Source of the DNA: CAJUPY01 sp051871275
GTDB taxonomy: Bacteria; Bacteroidota; Bacteroidia; Bacteroidales; Muribaculaceae
DNA length: 47,305 nt
NCBI GenBank assembly: GCA_051871275.1
Contig: JBJECR010000072.1
Coordinates: 1 to 47,305 of the forward strand
Direction of reading: 5' to 3'
Shown here piece after piece: positions 17,013 through 25,369 of this stretch. The position numbers were made by a program, and so were the translations under genes. Positions within the stretch are counted from its first letter, which is position 1. Each line of letters opens with the position of its first letter. Under the pieces are notes generated by a model. It did no database searches, was not told the DNA's origin, and worked only from the letters and a program-made list of their open reading frames with translations.

Positions 17013-18176
17013 ATGGAACAATCTTTTGGTGATTTTATAGTATCGAACTTGACACAGTTCTGGGAATTTACCGGCTTCTATAATGCCACTTTCCCGCACT
17101 TTGTCATGCTCGCCGTAGGTTTGTTCTTCATTTGGCTTGCCATAAAGAAGAATTTCGAACCTATGCTTCTTGTGCCAATCGGCTTCGGTATTTTGATTGG
17201 TAATATTCCGTTTAACACGGAAGCAGGACTTGAAATCGGTATTTACGAACAGGGTTCTGTACTCAATATTCTCTATAATGGTGTAAGTGCAGGTTGGTAT
17301 CCGCCACTCATTTTCTTGGGTATCGGTGCCATGACAGACTTCTCTGCTCTTATTGCCAATCCTAAGTTGATGCTCATCGGTGCTGCGGCACAGTTTGGTA
17401 TTTTTGGAGCATATATGGTGGCTCTTGCCCTTGAATTTGCTCCGGATCAGGCAGGTGCGATTGCAATTATCGGTGGTGCAGACGGTCCTACTGCAATCTT
17501 CCTTTCATCTAAGCTCGCTCCAAACTTGATGGGAGCTATTGCAGTGTCTGCGTACTCATATATGGCACTTGTTCCTGTAATCCAGCCGCCGATTATGCGA
17601 CTTCTCACAACAAAGAACGAGCGTCTTATCAAGATGAAACCGGCACGTGCGGTGTCACAAAACGAGAAGATTATCTTCCCAATCGTAGGTCTTCTTCTGA
17701 CATGTTTCGTGGTGCCGACAGGTCTTCCATTGCTGGGTATGCTCTTCTTTGGAAACTTGCTCCGTGAATGTGGCGTGACAACTCGTCTTGCAAAGACTGC
17801 AAGCAACTCACTCACAGATATTGTCACAATCCTTCTTGGTATGACAGTAGGTGCTTCTACGCAGGCTACTACATTCCTTACAAAGGAAACAATTTTTATT
17901 TTCTTCCTTGGATTTATGGCATTTATCATTGCCTCCACTTCAGGTGTATTGTTCGTGAAGATTTTCAACTTGTTCTTACGCAAAGATCAGAAAATCAATC
18001 CGCTTATTGGTAATGCAGGTGTTTCTGCCGTTCCAATGTCTGCACGTATTTCAAACAACCTCGGACTTGAATATGATCCGTCAAATTATCTTTTGATGCA
18101 CGCTATGGGTCCGAACGTTGCAGGTGTGATTGGTTCTGCAGTAGCGGCCGGTGTACTCCTCGGCTTCCTCGCATAA
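17013..18176 (+). CDS. mmdB: Sodium-translocating decarboxylase beta subunit
   Basis: A 387-residue polytopic protein of the OadB/MmdB/GcdB family. It decarboxylates carboxybiotin and exports sodium ions. Conserved blocks are IGGADGPTAIFLSSKLAP (near residue 155), the following SYMALVP segment and GNAGVSAVPMSARISN near residue 330. About ten hydrophobic segments are seen. It ends the operon, with a bidirectional terminator just downstream. Three of the few GATC sites of the window fall inside this gene. Confidence 0.96.
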   Translation: MEQSFGDFIVSNLTQFWEFTGFYNATFPHFVMLAVGLFFIWLAIKKNFEPMLLVPIGFGILIGNIPFNTEAGLEIGIYEQGSVLNILYNGVSAGWYPPLIFLGIGAMTDFSALIANPKLMLIGAAAQFGIFGAYMVALALEFAPDQAGAIAIIGGADGPTAIFLSSKLAPNLMGAIAVSAYSYMALVPVIQPPIMRLLTTKNERLIKMKPARAVSQNEKIIFPIVGLLLTCFVVPTGLPLLGMLFFGNLLRECGVTTRLAKTASNSLTDIVTILLGMTVGASTQATTFLTKETIFIFFLGFMAFIIASTSGVLFVKIFNLFLRKDQKINPLIGNAGVSAVPMSARISNNLGLEYDPSNYLLMHAMGPNVAGVIGSAVAAGVLLGFLA

Positions 18177-18195
18177 TCATAGCATACAGGATAAC

Positions 18196-18235
18196 AAAAA
18201 AGTGGCTGAATATTGAGTTATTCAGTCACTTTTTT
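18196..18235. terminator. Bidirectional terminator between mmdB and the restriction system
   Basis: Arms 18196-18212 and 18219-18235 pair over 17 bases (one G-T pair) around a 6-base loop; the A-run on the left and T-run on the right allow it to stop transcription from both sides. Confidence 0.9.
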
Positions 18236-18250
18236 GTATTGTTGAAATAA

Positions 18251-19132
18251 TCACCAAGGGATACCGTAATTGTCAGCGTTTTCTTCTTCCATAAGCAGAT
18301 GTTTCTGGTCTAACTTGGGAATTGCTTTTGCACTTACGAGTCGAACTCTATAGTAATTGCTGTAATTAGGGTCTTCAATTTCCGCACGGCGGGCTTTGCT
18401 CATCTCCAGGTATTCCGGATTTATTTCAAGTCCCAAATATTTTCTATAAAGCAAATTGGCGGCAATACCTGTTGTCCCGCTACCATTGAAAGGGTCTAAA
18501 ATCCAGTCTCCTGCTTTTGTGCTTGCTTGGATTATTCGTGCAAGAAGTGGAAGTGGTTTTTGTGTCGGGTGTTTTGCGATGCTTTTTTCCCAGATAGCCG
18601 CAGATTGCATTTGCCATACGTCACGCATTTGCTTGTCTTTATTGAGGCTTTTCATCAGTTCGTAGTTGAAATAATGCGGCTTGTCTTTGTATTTTCTTGC
18701 CCAGATGATAAATTCTGTGGAATACGTGAAGTACCGGCAACATATATTTGGTGGTGGATTTGTTTTAGCCCAAGTGATTACATTTAGTACTTTAAAGCCT
18801 AATTTTATCAGTTGTTGCTGTACACTGAAAATATTGTGGTATGTTCCGCTGACCCAAATAGTACCGGTATCTTTGAGGTGCTCCCTGCAAGCCGTAAGCC
18901 ATTTCAAATTAAAGAGATTCATTTCTTCAATGCCGATAGGCTTGTCCCAATCACCTTTATCAACACACGCAACTTTTCCTCCTTTACATGTAATACCTCC
19001 ATCTGAAAGAAAGTAAGGTGGGTCTGCAAAAATCATGTCAAAGTGAAAATCAAACTTTGATAATGTCTCTATACAGTCACCTTCAATCAACGTGAAATCA
19101 CCACTTTTGGATTTATAAAAGGATGGTATCAT
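18251..19132 (-). CDS. dpnA: DNA adenine methyltransferase, DpnA-like (second GATC methylase)
   Basis: A 293-residue beta-class amino-methyltransferase: motif IV DPPYF comes first (near residue 38) and motif I FNGSGTTG follows (near residue 213). The stretch after DPPYF (LSDGGITCKGGK...DKGDWDK) matches my recollection of M2.DpnII (DpnA), which methylates the adenine of GATC on double- and single-stranded DNA. It overlaps the restriction endonuclease gene by 4 bases and is the last gene of the three-gene system. The classical Streptococcus order is methylase, second methylase, endonuclease; here the second methylase comes last. Confidence 0.9.
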   Translation of the reverse strand: MIPSFYKSKSGDFTLIEGDCIETLSKFDFHFDMIFADPPYFLSDGGITCKGGKVACVDKGDWDKPIGIEEMNLFNLKWLTACREHLKDTGTIWVSGTYHNIFSVQQQLIKLGFKVLNVITWAKTNPPPNICCRYFTYSTEFIIWARKYKDKPHYFNYELMKSLNKDKQMRDVWQMQSAAIWEKSIAKHPTQKPLPLLARIIQASTKAGDWILDPFNGSGTTGIAANLLYRKYLGLEINPEYLEMSKARRAEIEDPNYSNYYRVRLVSAKAIPKLDQKHLLMEEENADNYGIPW

Positions 19133-19956
19133 AGGGTTTTTATTTCATCTATAAATGATTTTAATGAGGTGAGATTATAAACTTTGGGTATGTTAAGATA
19201 GGCTTCCTGCAATTTATTTCTTGCATCTTTCCATCCAATACCGTCCGTAATCCAAACAAATTCAAATCCGGGGACGGAATTAATTTTCGGTGCTATCTCA
19301 GAATAAGACCTTGCAACTTCATTTAGTTTAGAACCTCCAATACTATAAAAATTTACTTCAATAAGAAAAGTTTTTGATTTGGTTCTGATAGCAAAGTCAA
19401 AACGTTTTTTATCTGTGCCAAGTGCTTTTTCAATATCGTTCCATTTAGAGGATGAAACTTGCTGTTCATATTCGATATTGTTAAAGGAAAAAATATTGGC
19501 AATGCTTTTTTCCATCAAGCAACCGCTGCGATTCTTCCTAGCATTTGTATCAAGTCCGGTTTCAATACCAAAAACATAATCATTCAAATCCTTTATGGTT
19601 TTGGACTCAAACAAGTCTTTTAGTCCGGTTTCTATCAAAAATGAAATGATTCCATCTACGCTTTCAAAATAATTGTTCATCTTAACAATGTTGCCTTGTT
19701 TGTCAAGCACTAATTTATTCCCATTGCTTCTTATAGCAATAAGAATATCTAAAACGTTAAAAGCGGATTTGTCTCTATTCCATATTGTCTCAACGCTTCG
19801 TCTCATATCCTTTGAGCCAATCAAGCTGTTTAGCATACAAAGGCTCAATTTTATGTCATTAACGTTGGATTTGATTTTTTCAAAATCACAAAAGAAATCT
19901 AATGTTTGGTTTGTCTCTTTGAGTTGAGACATAAACAAATTGAAATCCTTATTCAT
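19129..19956 (-). CDS. dpnB: DpnII-type restriction endonuclease (GATC)
   Basis: A 275-residue protein that closely follows the DpnII family: MLNSLIGSKDM near residue 42, GIETGLDTNARKNRSG near residue 130, RFDFAIRTKSKTFLIEVNFY with the PD-(D/E)xK-type core near residue 190, then GGSKLNEVARSY and VWITDGIGW. DpnII cuts unmethylated GATC. It begins 6 bases after the Dam-like gene and overlaps the second methylase by 4 bases. Base composition is visibly richer in A and T than the flanking housekeeping genes, as often seen in transferred restriction systems. Confidence 0.93.
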   Translation of the reverse strand: MNKDFNLFMSQLKETNQTLDFFCDFEKIKSNVNDIKLSLCMLNSLIGSKDMRRSVETIWNRDKSAFNVLDILIAIRSNGNKLVLDKQGNIVKMNNYFESVDGIISFLIETGLKDLFESKTIKDLNDYVFGIETGLDTNARKNRSGCLMEKSIANIFSFNNIEYEQQVSSSKWNDIEKALGTDKKRFDFAIRTKSKTFLIEVNFYSIGGSKLNEVARSYSEIAPKINSVPGFEFVWITDGIGWKDARNKLQEAYLNIPKVYNLTSLKSFIDEIKTL

Positions 19957-19962
19957 AAAGAA

Positions 19963-20922
19963 CTATGGTATAATAAGTTTAGGTAAAGAATGGATGTTGA
20001 TAGAAGAATTTTGAATTTTTGGAATTCTTTTTCTTTCGGATAAAATATAATTGTGAACAATAATTTCATTTATTTTACCCCTTTTGTCCGGATTGCAGTT
20101 TATGCTGCGAGATGCCAAAACACGCTCAATGTGGTATTCTGAATATAATAAATCAAAATATCCTATTGAATTACTCTCTTTACTATCTGAATTGCTTAAC
20201 AAAAAAGAATGACCTAAATCATTAATTATGTCACAAAATTTTTTAAGCCTTACTTGCGAATCATCATTGAACGATTCTTTTGAATAACTTACAAAACTTG
20301 ATGTGTTGCTTATAGGGCGATATGGAGGATCTAAGTAAAAAAGTGTATAGCCATTGGCATATTTAAGAGTGTTTTCAAAGTCTCCGCAGATTATTTCCAC
20401 TCTATTTAAGATTTTGCTATCTTCCAATAATGTATTGATATCGCAAATGGTAGGATTGGAATATTTACCGAAAGGGACATTAAATTTTCCGGATTTATTA
20501 ACTCTATACAACCCATTAAAGCATGTTCTATTGAGAAAAATAAATAATGCAGCATTATCTATATTACTCAGATTTTTGGTATTATATATCTCTCTTTTTT
20601 TTAAGAAAAAGTCTTTTCTTTCTTCTTCAGAGGTTTTGCTATAATACTCATTTTCAATGTTTTTTAGTGTTTGAATCAGAGCGTGTGCATTGTCTCTGAT
20701 GGTCTTATAGCAATTTATCAAATCCGGGTTAATGTCATTTATAATAGCTTGTTTAATATTAGGAAAAGATGATAACAAATGAAATAGCATAGCACCTCCG
20801 CCCACAAATGGTTCAATGTAGGTAACATCTTTATGCTTGTAAAAATTCGGTGGTAAAAAATCCGTAAGTTGGGATATTAATTTACCTTTACCACCTACCC
20901 ATTTAACAAAAGGTTTTGACAC
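19963..20922 (-). CDS. dam: Dam-type DNA adenine methylase (M1.DpnII-like)
   Basis: A 319-residue alpha-class adenine methyltransferase. The N-terminal FVKWVGGKGKLISQL and FVGGGAML (motif I) are followed by the catalytic DPPYRP (motif IV) near residue 198. It should protect GATC in double-stranded DNA from the co-encoded endonuclease. First gene of the system, so the protective enzyme is made first. The C-terminal ~35 residues (after EIIVHN) extend beyond the usual Dam end. Like the endonuclease it is AT-rich. Confidence 0.94.
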   Translation of the reverse strand: MSKPFVKWVGGKGKLISQLTDFLPPNFYKHKDVTYIEPFVGGGAMLFHLLSSFPNIKQAIINDINPDLINCYKTIRDNAHALIQTLKNIENEYYSKTSEEERKDFFLKKREIYNTKNLSNIDNAALFIFLNRTCFNGLYRVNKSGKFNVPFGKYSNPTICDINTLLEDSKILNRVEIICGDFENTLKYANGYTLFYLDPPYRPISNTSSFVSYSKESFNDDSQVRLKKFCDIINDLGHSFLLSNSDSKESNSIGYFDLLYSEYHIERVLASRSINCNPDKRGKINEIIVHNYILSERKRIPKIQNSSINIHSLPKLIIP

Positions 20923-20947
20923 TATCTTTTCTTTTTGTTTTACTTTA

Positions 20948-20983
20948 CAAATTTACTAATTATTTGTTTTATTATGTCGCAAA
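20948..20983 (-). promoter_or_regulatory. Candidate promoter of the restriction-modification operon
   Basis: On the minus strand TAAATTTG at 20955-20948 is an exact -7 element 26 bases before the dam start; TTTG at 20983-20980 is a -33 candidate with a slightly long 24-base spacer. Confidence 0.55.
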
Positions 20984-20996
20984 AATAATAATTATT

Positions 20997-21031
20997 TTTG
21001 TCTTTTATACAATATAAATTTACTAATTTTG
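20997..21031 (+). promoter_or_regulatory. Candidate promoter of the orphan methyltransferase
   Basis: TTTG at 20997-21000 and TAATTTTG at 21024-21031 with a 23-base spacer; the start codon lies about 145 bases downstream. It is back-to-back with the dam promoter. Confidence 0.5.
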
Positions 21032-21175
21032 CAATGTGAAACAAAACAACTGTTTGGATATTGTAAAATAAGCAGTTACGCGTGATGCGTGCTGCGAATG
21101 TTTGAACTCAGGAAGGCAAAAATTGTCTTTCTAAATCTTTTATATATTTTTTTTAATGTTCTAATATTAATAATA

Positions 21176-21961
21176 ATGGAAAATTCAAAATCAAACAATA
21201 GTGACAATATCCATAACATTGACGTGAATGTGATTTGCGATTTTTTTATCAGAAATCATCGTCAAGGACCCGGAAGTGATGAATGTACGCAAAAAGCCTA
21301 CGGATTTTTGAACAACATTGACGGCAATTCCTTGATTTTAGACCTTGGTTGCGGCACCGGTACTCAATCCTTTGCTTTGTCTAATATTTCTCGTGCAAAG
21401 ATAATTGCAATAGATTTATTTGAGCCGTTTATCAATGTGCTTAATGCTAAATCTTGCGAAAAATCTTTGCAGGATAGAGTTATAGGCAGAGTAGGGAGCA
21501 TGGACGATTTGCATTTTGAGAAAGAAAGCATAGATGCTATATGGTGCGAGGGTGCTATTTACAATATAGGATTTAAGAAGGGTATTACGTACTGGCGAGA
21601 TTTTCTCAAAAGCGGTGGATATCTTGCTGTTTCTGAAAGCGTTTGGCTGACAGATGAGCGTCCTGAAGAGATTCAATGTTTCTGGGACGAATGTTATCCT
21701 GAAATTGACACTATAGATGCGAAAAAGAGGCAATTAGAGGAGTCCGGCTACAAAGTAATTGGCTCTTTCGTGTTGCCTGAAAATTGCTGGACAGACAACT
21801 ATTATACTCCTATGGAGGAAATAAAATGTCAATTTTTGCAAAATAATTCAGGTAATGCTTTTGCTGAGAGTTTCATTTCTCATATAACACATGAGGCTGA
21901 ACTTTATGCTAAGTACAGCAAATACTATGGTTATGCCTTTTTTATTGCACAAAAAATGTGA
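21176..21961 (+). CDS. Class I SAM-dependent methyltransferase
   Basis: A 261-residue methyltransferase with motif I LDLGCGTG and an acidic residue in the next strand (IIAIDLFEPF). It resembles small-molecule methyltransferases of the UbiE/Methyltransf_11 type; it has no DPPY motif, so it is not a DNA methylase. I chose ATG at 21176; an upstream in-frame ATG at 21089 would add 29 residues of low-complexity hydrophobic sequence and seems less likely. It is transcribed away from the restriction system and ends before the minus-strand EF-G paralogue. Substrate unknown. Confidence 0.8.
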   Translation: MENSKSNNSDNIHNIDVNVICDFFIRNHRQGPGSDECTQKAYGFLNNIDGNSLILDLGCGTGTQSFALSNISRAKIIAIDLFEPFINVLNAKSCEKSLQDRVIGRVGSMDDLHFEKESIDAIWCEGAIYNIGFKKGITYWRDFLKSGGYLAVSESVWLTDERPEEIQCFWDECYPEIDTIDAKKRQLEESGYKVIGSFVLPENCWTDNYYTPMEEIKCQFLQNNSGNAFAESFISHITHEAELYAKYSKYYGYAFFIAQKM

Positions 21962-22014
21962 TACTTCTGAAGGCTGACAAATGCTTATGAGTATTTATGA
22001 TAGCCGACTAAAAA

Positions 22015-22052
22015 ATGAGGGTGACGGAAAAATTTATTTTCGCCACCCTCAT
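22015..22052 (-). terminator. Terminator of the EF-G paralogue
   Basis: Arms 22015-22023 and 22044-22052 pair perfectly over 9 bases, extended by a C-G/G-C pair inside. Read on the minus strand the hairpin is followed by TTTTTAG, as expected for a rho-independent terminator of the leftward gene. Confidence 0.85.
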
Positions 22053-22075
22053 AATTATTATGAAAAAGTAAATTT

Positions 22076-24232
22076 TTATTCTTCTTCGTTCTTTTCTGCG
22101 TATTCCTTGAGGAGTTTTTCCTGAACATCACCCGGAACGAGTTCGTATGAAGCGAACTTCATAGTGAATGAAGAACGTCCACCGGTGATAGAACTTAAAG
22201 CAGTAGAGTAAGAAGACATTTCTTTGAGAGGCACTTTGGCATTGATTTTTTCAAATCCGTTTTCAGAAGCCATACCCATAATGATAGCACGGCGTCCTTG
22301 GAGGTCACTCATCACGTCACCCATCACATCACCCGGAACCATTACTTCAACGTCGTAAACAGGTTCAAGGATTTTCGGGTTTGCATTGCGGAATGCTTCG
22401 CTGAATGCGTTACGTCCTGCAAGTTTGAATGAGATTTCGTTTGAGTCAACCGGGTGCATCTTACCATCGTAGATGCAAACGCGGACGTCGCGAGCGTATG
22501 AGCCTGTGAGCGGACCTTGTTCCATACGTTCCATAAGTCCTTTCACGATAGCCGGAATGAAGCGAGCATCAATAGCACCACCTACGATACAGTTGCAAAC
22601 CACGAGTTTGCCACCCCAATCCAATGGAATTTCTTGAGTGTCGCGAACGTTCATTTTGTATTCCTGGTTGCCGAAGCGGTAGGTATCCGGAGCCGGCATG
22701 CCTTCTTCGTATGGTTCTATGATAAGGTGAACTTCACCGAACTGTCCTGCACCACCGGACTGCTTTTTGTGGCGGTAATCTGCACGAGCGGCTTTAGTGA
22801 TAGTTTCACGGTACGGAATCTTTGGCTCTTCAAAGATGATAGGCAATTTATCGTTGTTTTCAACACGCCATTTGAGTGTGCGGAGGTGGAATTCGCCTTG
22901 ACCGGAGAGAATGGTTTGTTTGAGTTCTTTGGACTGAACAATTTCCCATGTCGGATCTTCTTCGTGCATACGAGTGAGGATTGCACTGAGTTTTTCTGAA
23001 TCGCTTTCAGTGACAGGGCGGATAGCTCTCTGATATTTAGGAGCAGGGTATTTAATGAAGTCAAATGCGATGTCGCAGCCTTTTTCGTTCAGAGTGTTGC
23101 CTGTGCGAACGTCTTTGAGTTTTACTGTAGCACCGATATCGCCGGCACAAAGTTTATCCACTTGTGTCTTAATCTGTCCGCATACGCAGTAAATCTGTGC
23201 AATGCGTTCTTTGCTACCACGGCTTACGTTATCAAGATCCACACCTGTTGTGAGTGTACCGGACATAACTTTGAAGTACTGTACTTCACCGATGTGCGGT
23301 TCAACGGTGGTTTTGAACATGAAAATGCTGAGAGGACCGTTTTCGTCAGGTTTAACCTCATTGCCTTCAGTATCAATAGGAGCAGGCATATCTTCCACGA
23401 AAGGAACAACGTTTCCGAGGAATTCCATCATACGTCTCACACCCATATCTTTAAGTGCGCTTACACAGAATACAGGGTAGATGGAACGGTCGATAAGTCC
23501 TTTGCGGATACCTTCACGCATTTCGTCTTCGCTAAGGTGACCTTGTTCAAAGAATTTTTCCATGAGAGTTTCATCGTTTTCAGCAGCTGCTTCCACGAGT
23601 TGCTGATGAAGCTCTTGTGCTTTATCCATTTGGTCCGCAGGAATGTCTTCAATAGTAGGAACACCGCCGTCCGGACCCCATGAATATTTCTTCATAAGGA
23701 GAACGTCTATCATAGAGTTGAAACCTGCACCACAAGCGAGCGGATACTGAATTTGAACAACTTTAGGGCCGAAAATTTCACGCATTTGTTCAATAACGTT
23801 GTCAAAATCGGCTTTTTCACCGTCAAGCTGGTTGACAGCGAAGATTATAGGTTTTTTAATGGAAGAAGCTGTTCTGAAGATGTTTTGTGTGCCAACTTCC
23901 ACGCCGTACTGTGCATTGACAAGGATAACACCTGTGTCTGTAACGTTGAGGGCTGTGATAGCGTTTCCAACGAAGTCGTCGGCACCCGGGCAGTCAATCA
24001 CATTGAGCTTTTTGTTAAGGAACTCAGCATAAAAAATTGTTGAAAAGACGGAATATCCGTATTCTTTTTCAACAGGGAAATAGTCGCAAACAGTGTTTTT
24101 AGCGTCAATGCTTCCGCGACGTTTTATAACTCCACACTCGTAAAGCATAGCTTCAGCAAGTGTGGTTTTACCCGAGCCTTTGCCACCAAGCAAGGCAATG
24201 TTTTTGATTTCATTAGTGCGATATACTTTCAT
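22076..24232 (-). CDS. fusA2: Elongation factor G paralogue (EF-G2 type), catalytic histidine absent
   Basis: A 718-residue protein with full EF-G architecture (G domain, domain II and the C-terminal domains including GGAGQFGEVHL and GSYARDVRV). It should bind the ribosome and promote translocation. The G domain is non-canonical. The P loop GGKGSGKT (16-23) is intact, but switch I reads EYGYS (57-61) in place of ERGIT, switch II reads DCPGADDF (80-87) in place of DTPGHVDF so the catalytic histidine is alanine, and the guanine motif is NQLD (134-137) in place of NKxD. This matches published Bacteroides EF-G2, reported to work without GTP hydrolysis under carbon starvation. Regular fusA is expected elsewhere. 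It is monocistronic, with a terminator just downstream. Confidence 0.93.
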   Translation of the reverse strand: MKVYRTNEIKNIALLGGKGSGKTTLAEAMLYECGVIKRRGSIDAKNTVCDYFPVEKEYGYSVFSTIFYAEFLNKKLNVIDCPGADDFVGNAITALNVTDTGVILVNAQYGVEVGTQNIFRTASSIKKPIIFAVNQLDGEKADFDNVIEQMREIFGPKVVQIQYPLACGAGFNSMIDVLLMKKYSWGPDGGVPTIEDIPADQMDKAQELHQQLVEAAAENDETLMEKFFEQGHLSEDEMREGIRKGLIDRSIYPVFCVSALKDMGVRRMMEFLGNVVPFVEDMPAPIDTEGNEVKPDENGPLSIFMFKTTVEPHIGEVQYFKVMSGTLTTGVDLDNVSRGSKERIAQIYCVCGQIKTQVDKLCAGDIGATVKLKDVRTGNTLNEKGCDIAFDFIKYPAPKYQRAIRPVTESDSEKLSAILTRMHEEDPTWEIVQSKELKQTILSGQGEFHLRTLKWRVENNDKLPIIFEEPKIPYRETITKAARADYRHKKQSGGAGQFGEVHLIIEPYEEGMPAPDTYRFGNQEYKMNVRDTQEIPLDWGGKLVVCNCIVGGAIDARFIPAIVKGLMERMEQGPLTGSYARDVRVCIYDGKMHPVDSNEISFKLAGRNAFSEAFRNANPKILEPVYDVEVMVPGDVMGDVMSDLQGRRAIIMGMASENGFEKINAKVPLKEMSSYSTALSSITGGRSSFTMKFASYELVPGDVQEKLLKEYAEKNEEE

Positions 24233-24301
24233 GTCTGTTGAGAATATCTTTAAGTTAGTTTTAGGTTAATTTTCGTGTTAGTTTGTAAAACGCCCGCAAA
24301 T

Positions 24302-24328
24302 TAGTAATTTTTTTTGAAATAATTACTA
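24302..24328. promoter_or_regulatory. Inverted repeat upstream of the EF-G paralogue
   Basis: TAGTAATT (24302-24309) and AATTACTA (24321-24328) form a perfect 8-base inverted repeat about 75 bases before the start codon. On the minus strand CTAATTTG, one step from the -7 consensus, lies at its edge, so it could be an operator overlapping the promoter. Confidence 0.4.
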
Positions 24329-24352
24329 TAAAATTGTATGTTAAAAAACATA

Positions 24353-25363
24353 TTATTGACCGGAATACGCAGTTTTAAGCATTTTTTTGCCAATTTCAGG
24401 CGTAAAGTGAATATTGTCGAAGAACGTCATGGTGCCGTCAAAGGCAGGGGCAAAATTGCTTAGGTCGCATACGTTTTCTTTGCCGAATATGCTTATTATC
24501 ACTTGTTTATCTTCTTCGCAAAGCACGGAATAGTCTCCCATAGGTCCAAGAATTATTTTGTAATCCGTGCCGTGTTTGTCAAAAAAGCGGCGAATTTCTC
24601 GTAAAAAAGAAATATGTGCCTTGGTTGCTCTGCAATCCGTGGTGTGGAATAGTTTCGGGTCAAAAACGGGGCACAATCCTTTTTCGGGATTATGTGCGTA
24701 AAGGGTGTCTCGAGCAGTAAAGTATGTTTCATTTGTAGTGGCATCGTATCCGTCAATCACGGTGTTCAGAAAGCGGACTTTTTTAGTATCTTCGCCTTCA
24801 GGAAATTTGCCGGTGAATTTGTAATTAAAAATACACTTAAACATACTCCAATCCAGGAATCGGTTCAGGTAATAGTAGTGAAACTTAGGAGCATAAATAT
24901 AGCCGTCCAGTTGCCATGGTATTCGGTATGAAATGTATTCGCTCCTATCTGTGAAAAATATGCCCGGCATTTCCATTACTGCGTATTTTATGGAGTCGCC
25001 TTGCTCGTCTATAAACCGTAATTTAAGGTAAATTCCTTCCGGTGTTTCGTTTGAGGCATCAAAGTGGAAAATTCTTGCATCAGCTCCAATATGCTTTGCC
25101 CAGTCTGAAGCTCTGAAATATATTGTGCGTGAACTACCAAGGATAAAAGCATTGTAATGCTGTGTCTCACGGTTTTCAATATAGGCACGAGTGCTGAGGT
25201 AGCCTTTGTTAAACGGGAAAACAGAACCGAAGGCAGGACATGGCTGATGTGAGCGAGCCACAGCAAAAGGGTCAATAATTATGTACAGCAGCAAGAGTGC
25301 CACAAGGGGAATTGTGGCTAAAAGTGTTTTTATCACGAATATATTTATACTGCCGTTTTTCAT
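24353..25363 (-). CDS. Membrane-anchored SGNH-like protein paired with MBOAT, cassette 2
   Basis: A 336-residue protein with an N-terminal membrane anchor (about 8-30). The domain that follows shows FILGSSRT (about 92-99), the GSSR-type nucleophile block seen in DltD- and AlgJ-like members of the SGNH fold, and DNIHFTP near the C-terminus, the Asp-His element. I therefore expect an extracytoplasmic acyl-transfer or hydrolase domain. It follows the MBOAT gene by 6 bases on the same strand, which supports a two-protein O-acylation system. It is clearly different from both SGNH proteins of cassette 1. Acceptor unknown. Confidence 0.75.
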   Translation of the reverse strand: MKNGSINIFVIKTLLATIPLVALLLLYIIIDPFAVARSHQPCPAFGSVFPFNKGYLSTRAYIENRETQHYNAFILGSSRTIYFRASDWAKHIGADARIFHFDASNETPEGIYLKLRFIDEQGDSIKYAVMEMPGIFFTDRSEYISYRIPWQLDGYIYAPKFHYYYLNRFLDWSMFKCIFNYKFTGKFPEGEDTKKVRFLNTVIDGYDATTNETYFTARDTLYAHNPEKGLCPVFDPKLFHTTDCRATKAHISFLREIRRFFDKHGTDYKIILGPMGDYSVLCEEDKQVIISIFGKENVCDLSNFAPAFDGTMTFFDNIHFTPEIGKKMLKTAYSGQ

Positions 25364-25369
25364 TATTCT

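Noticed and set aside
22517..23683. Open frames of 160 and 173 codons antisense to the EF-G paralogue
   Set aside because: Both are antisense shadows of a long conserved gene with low-complexity, Phe/His-rich translations.
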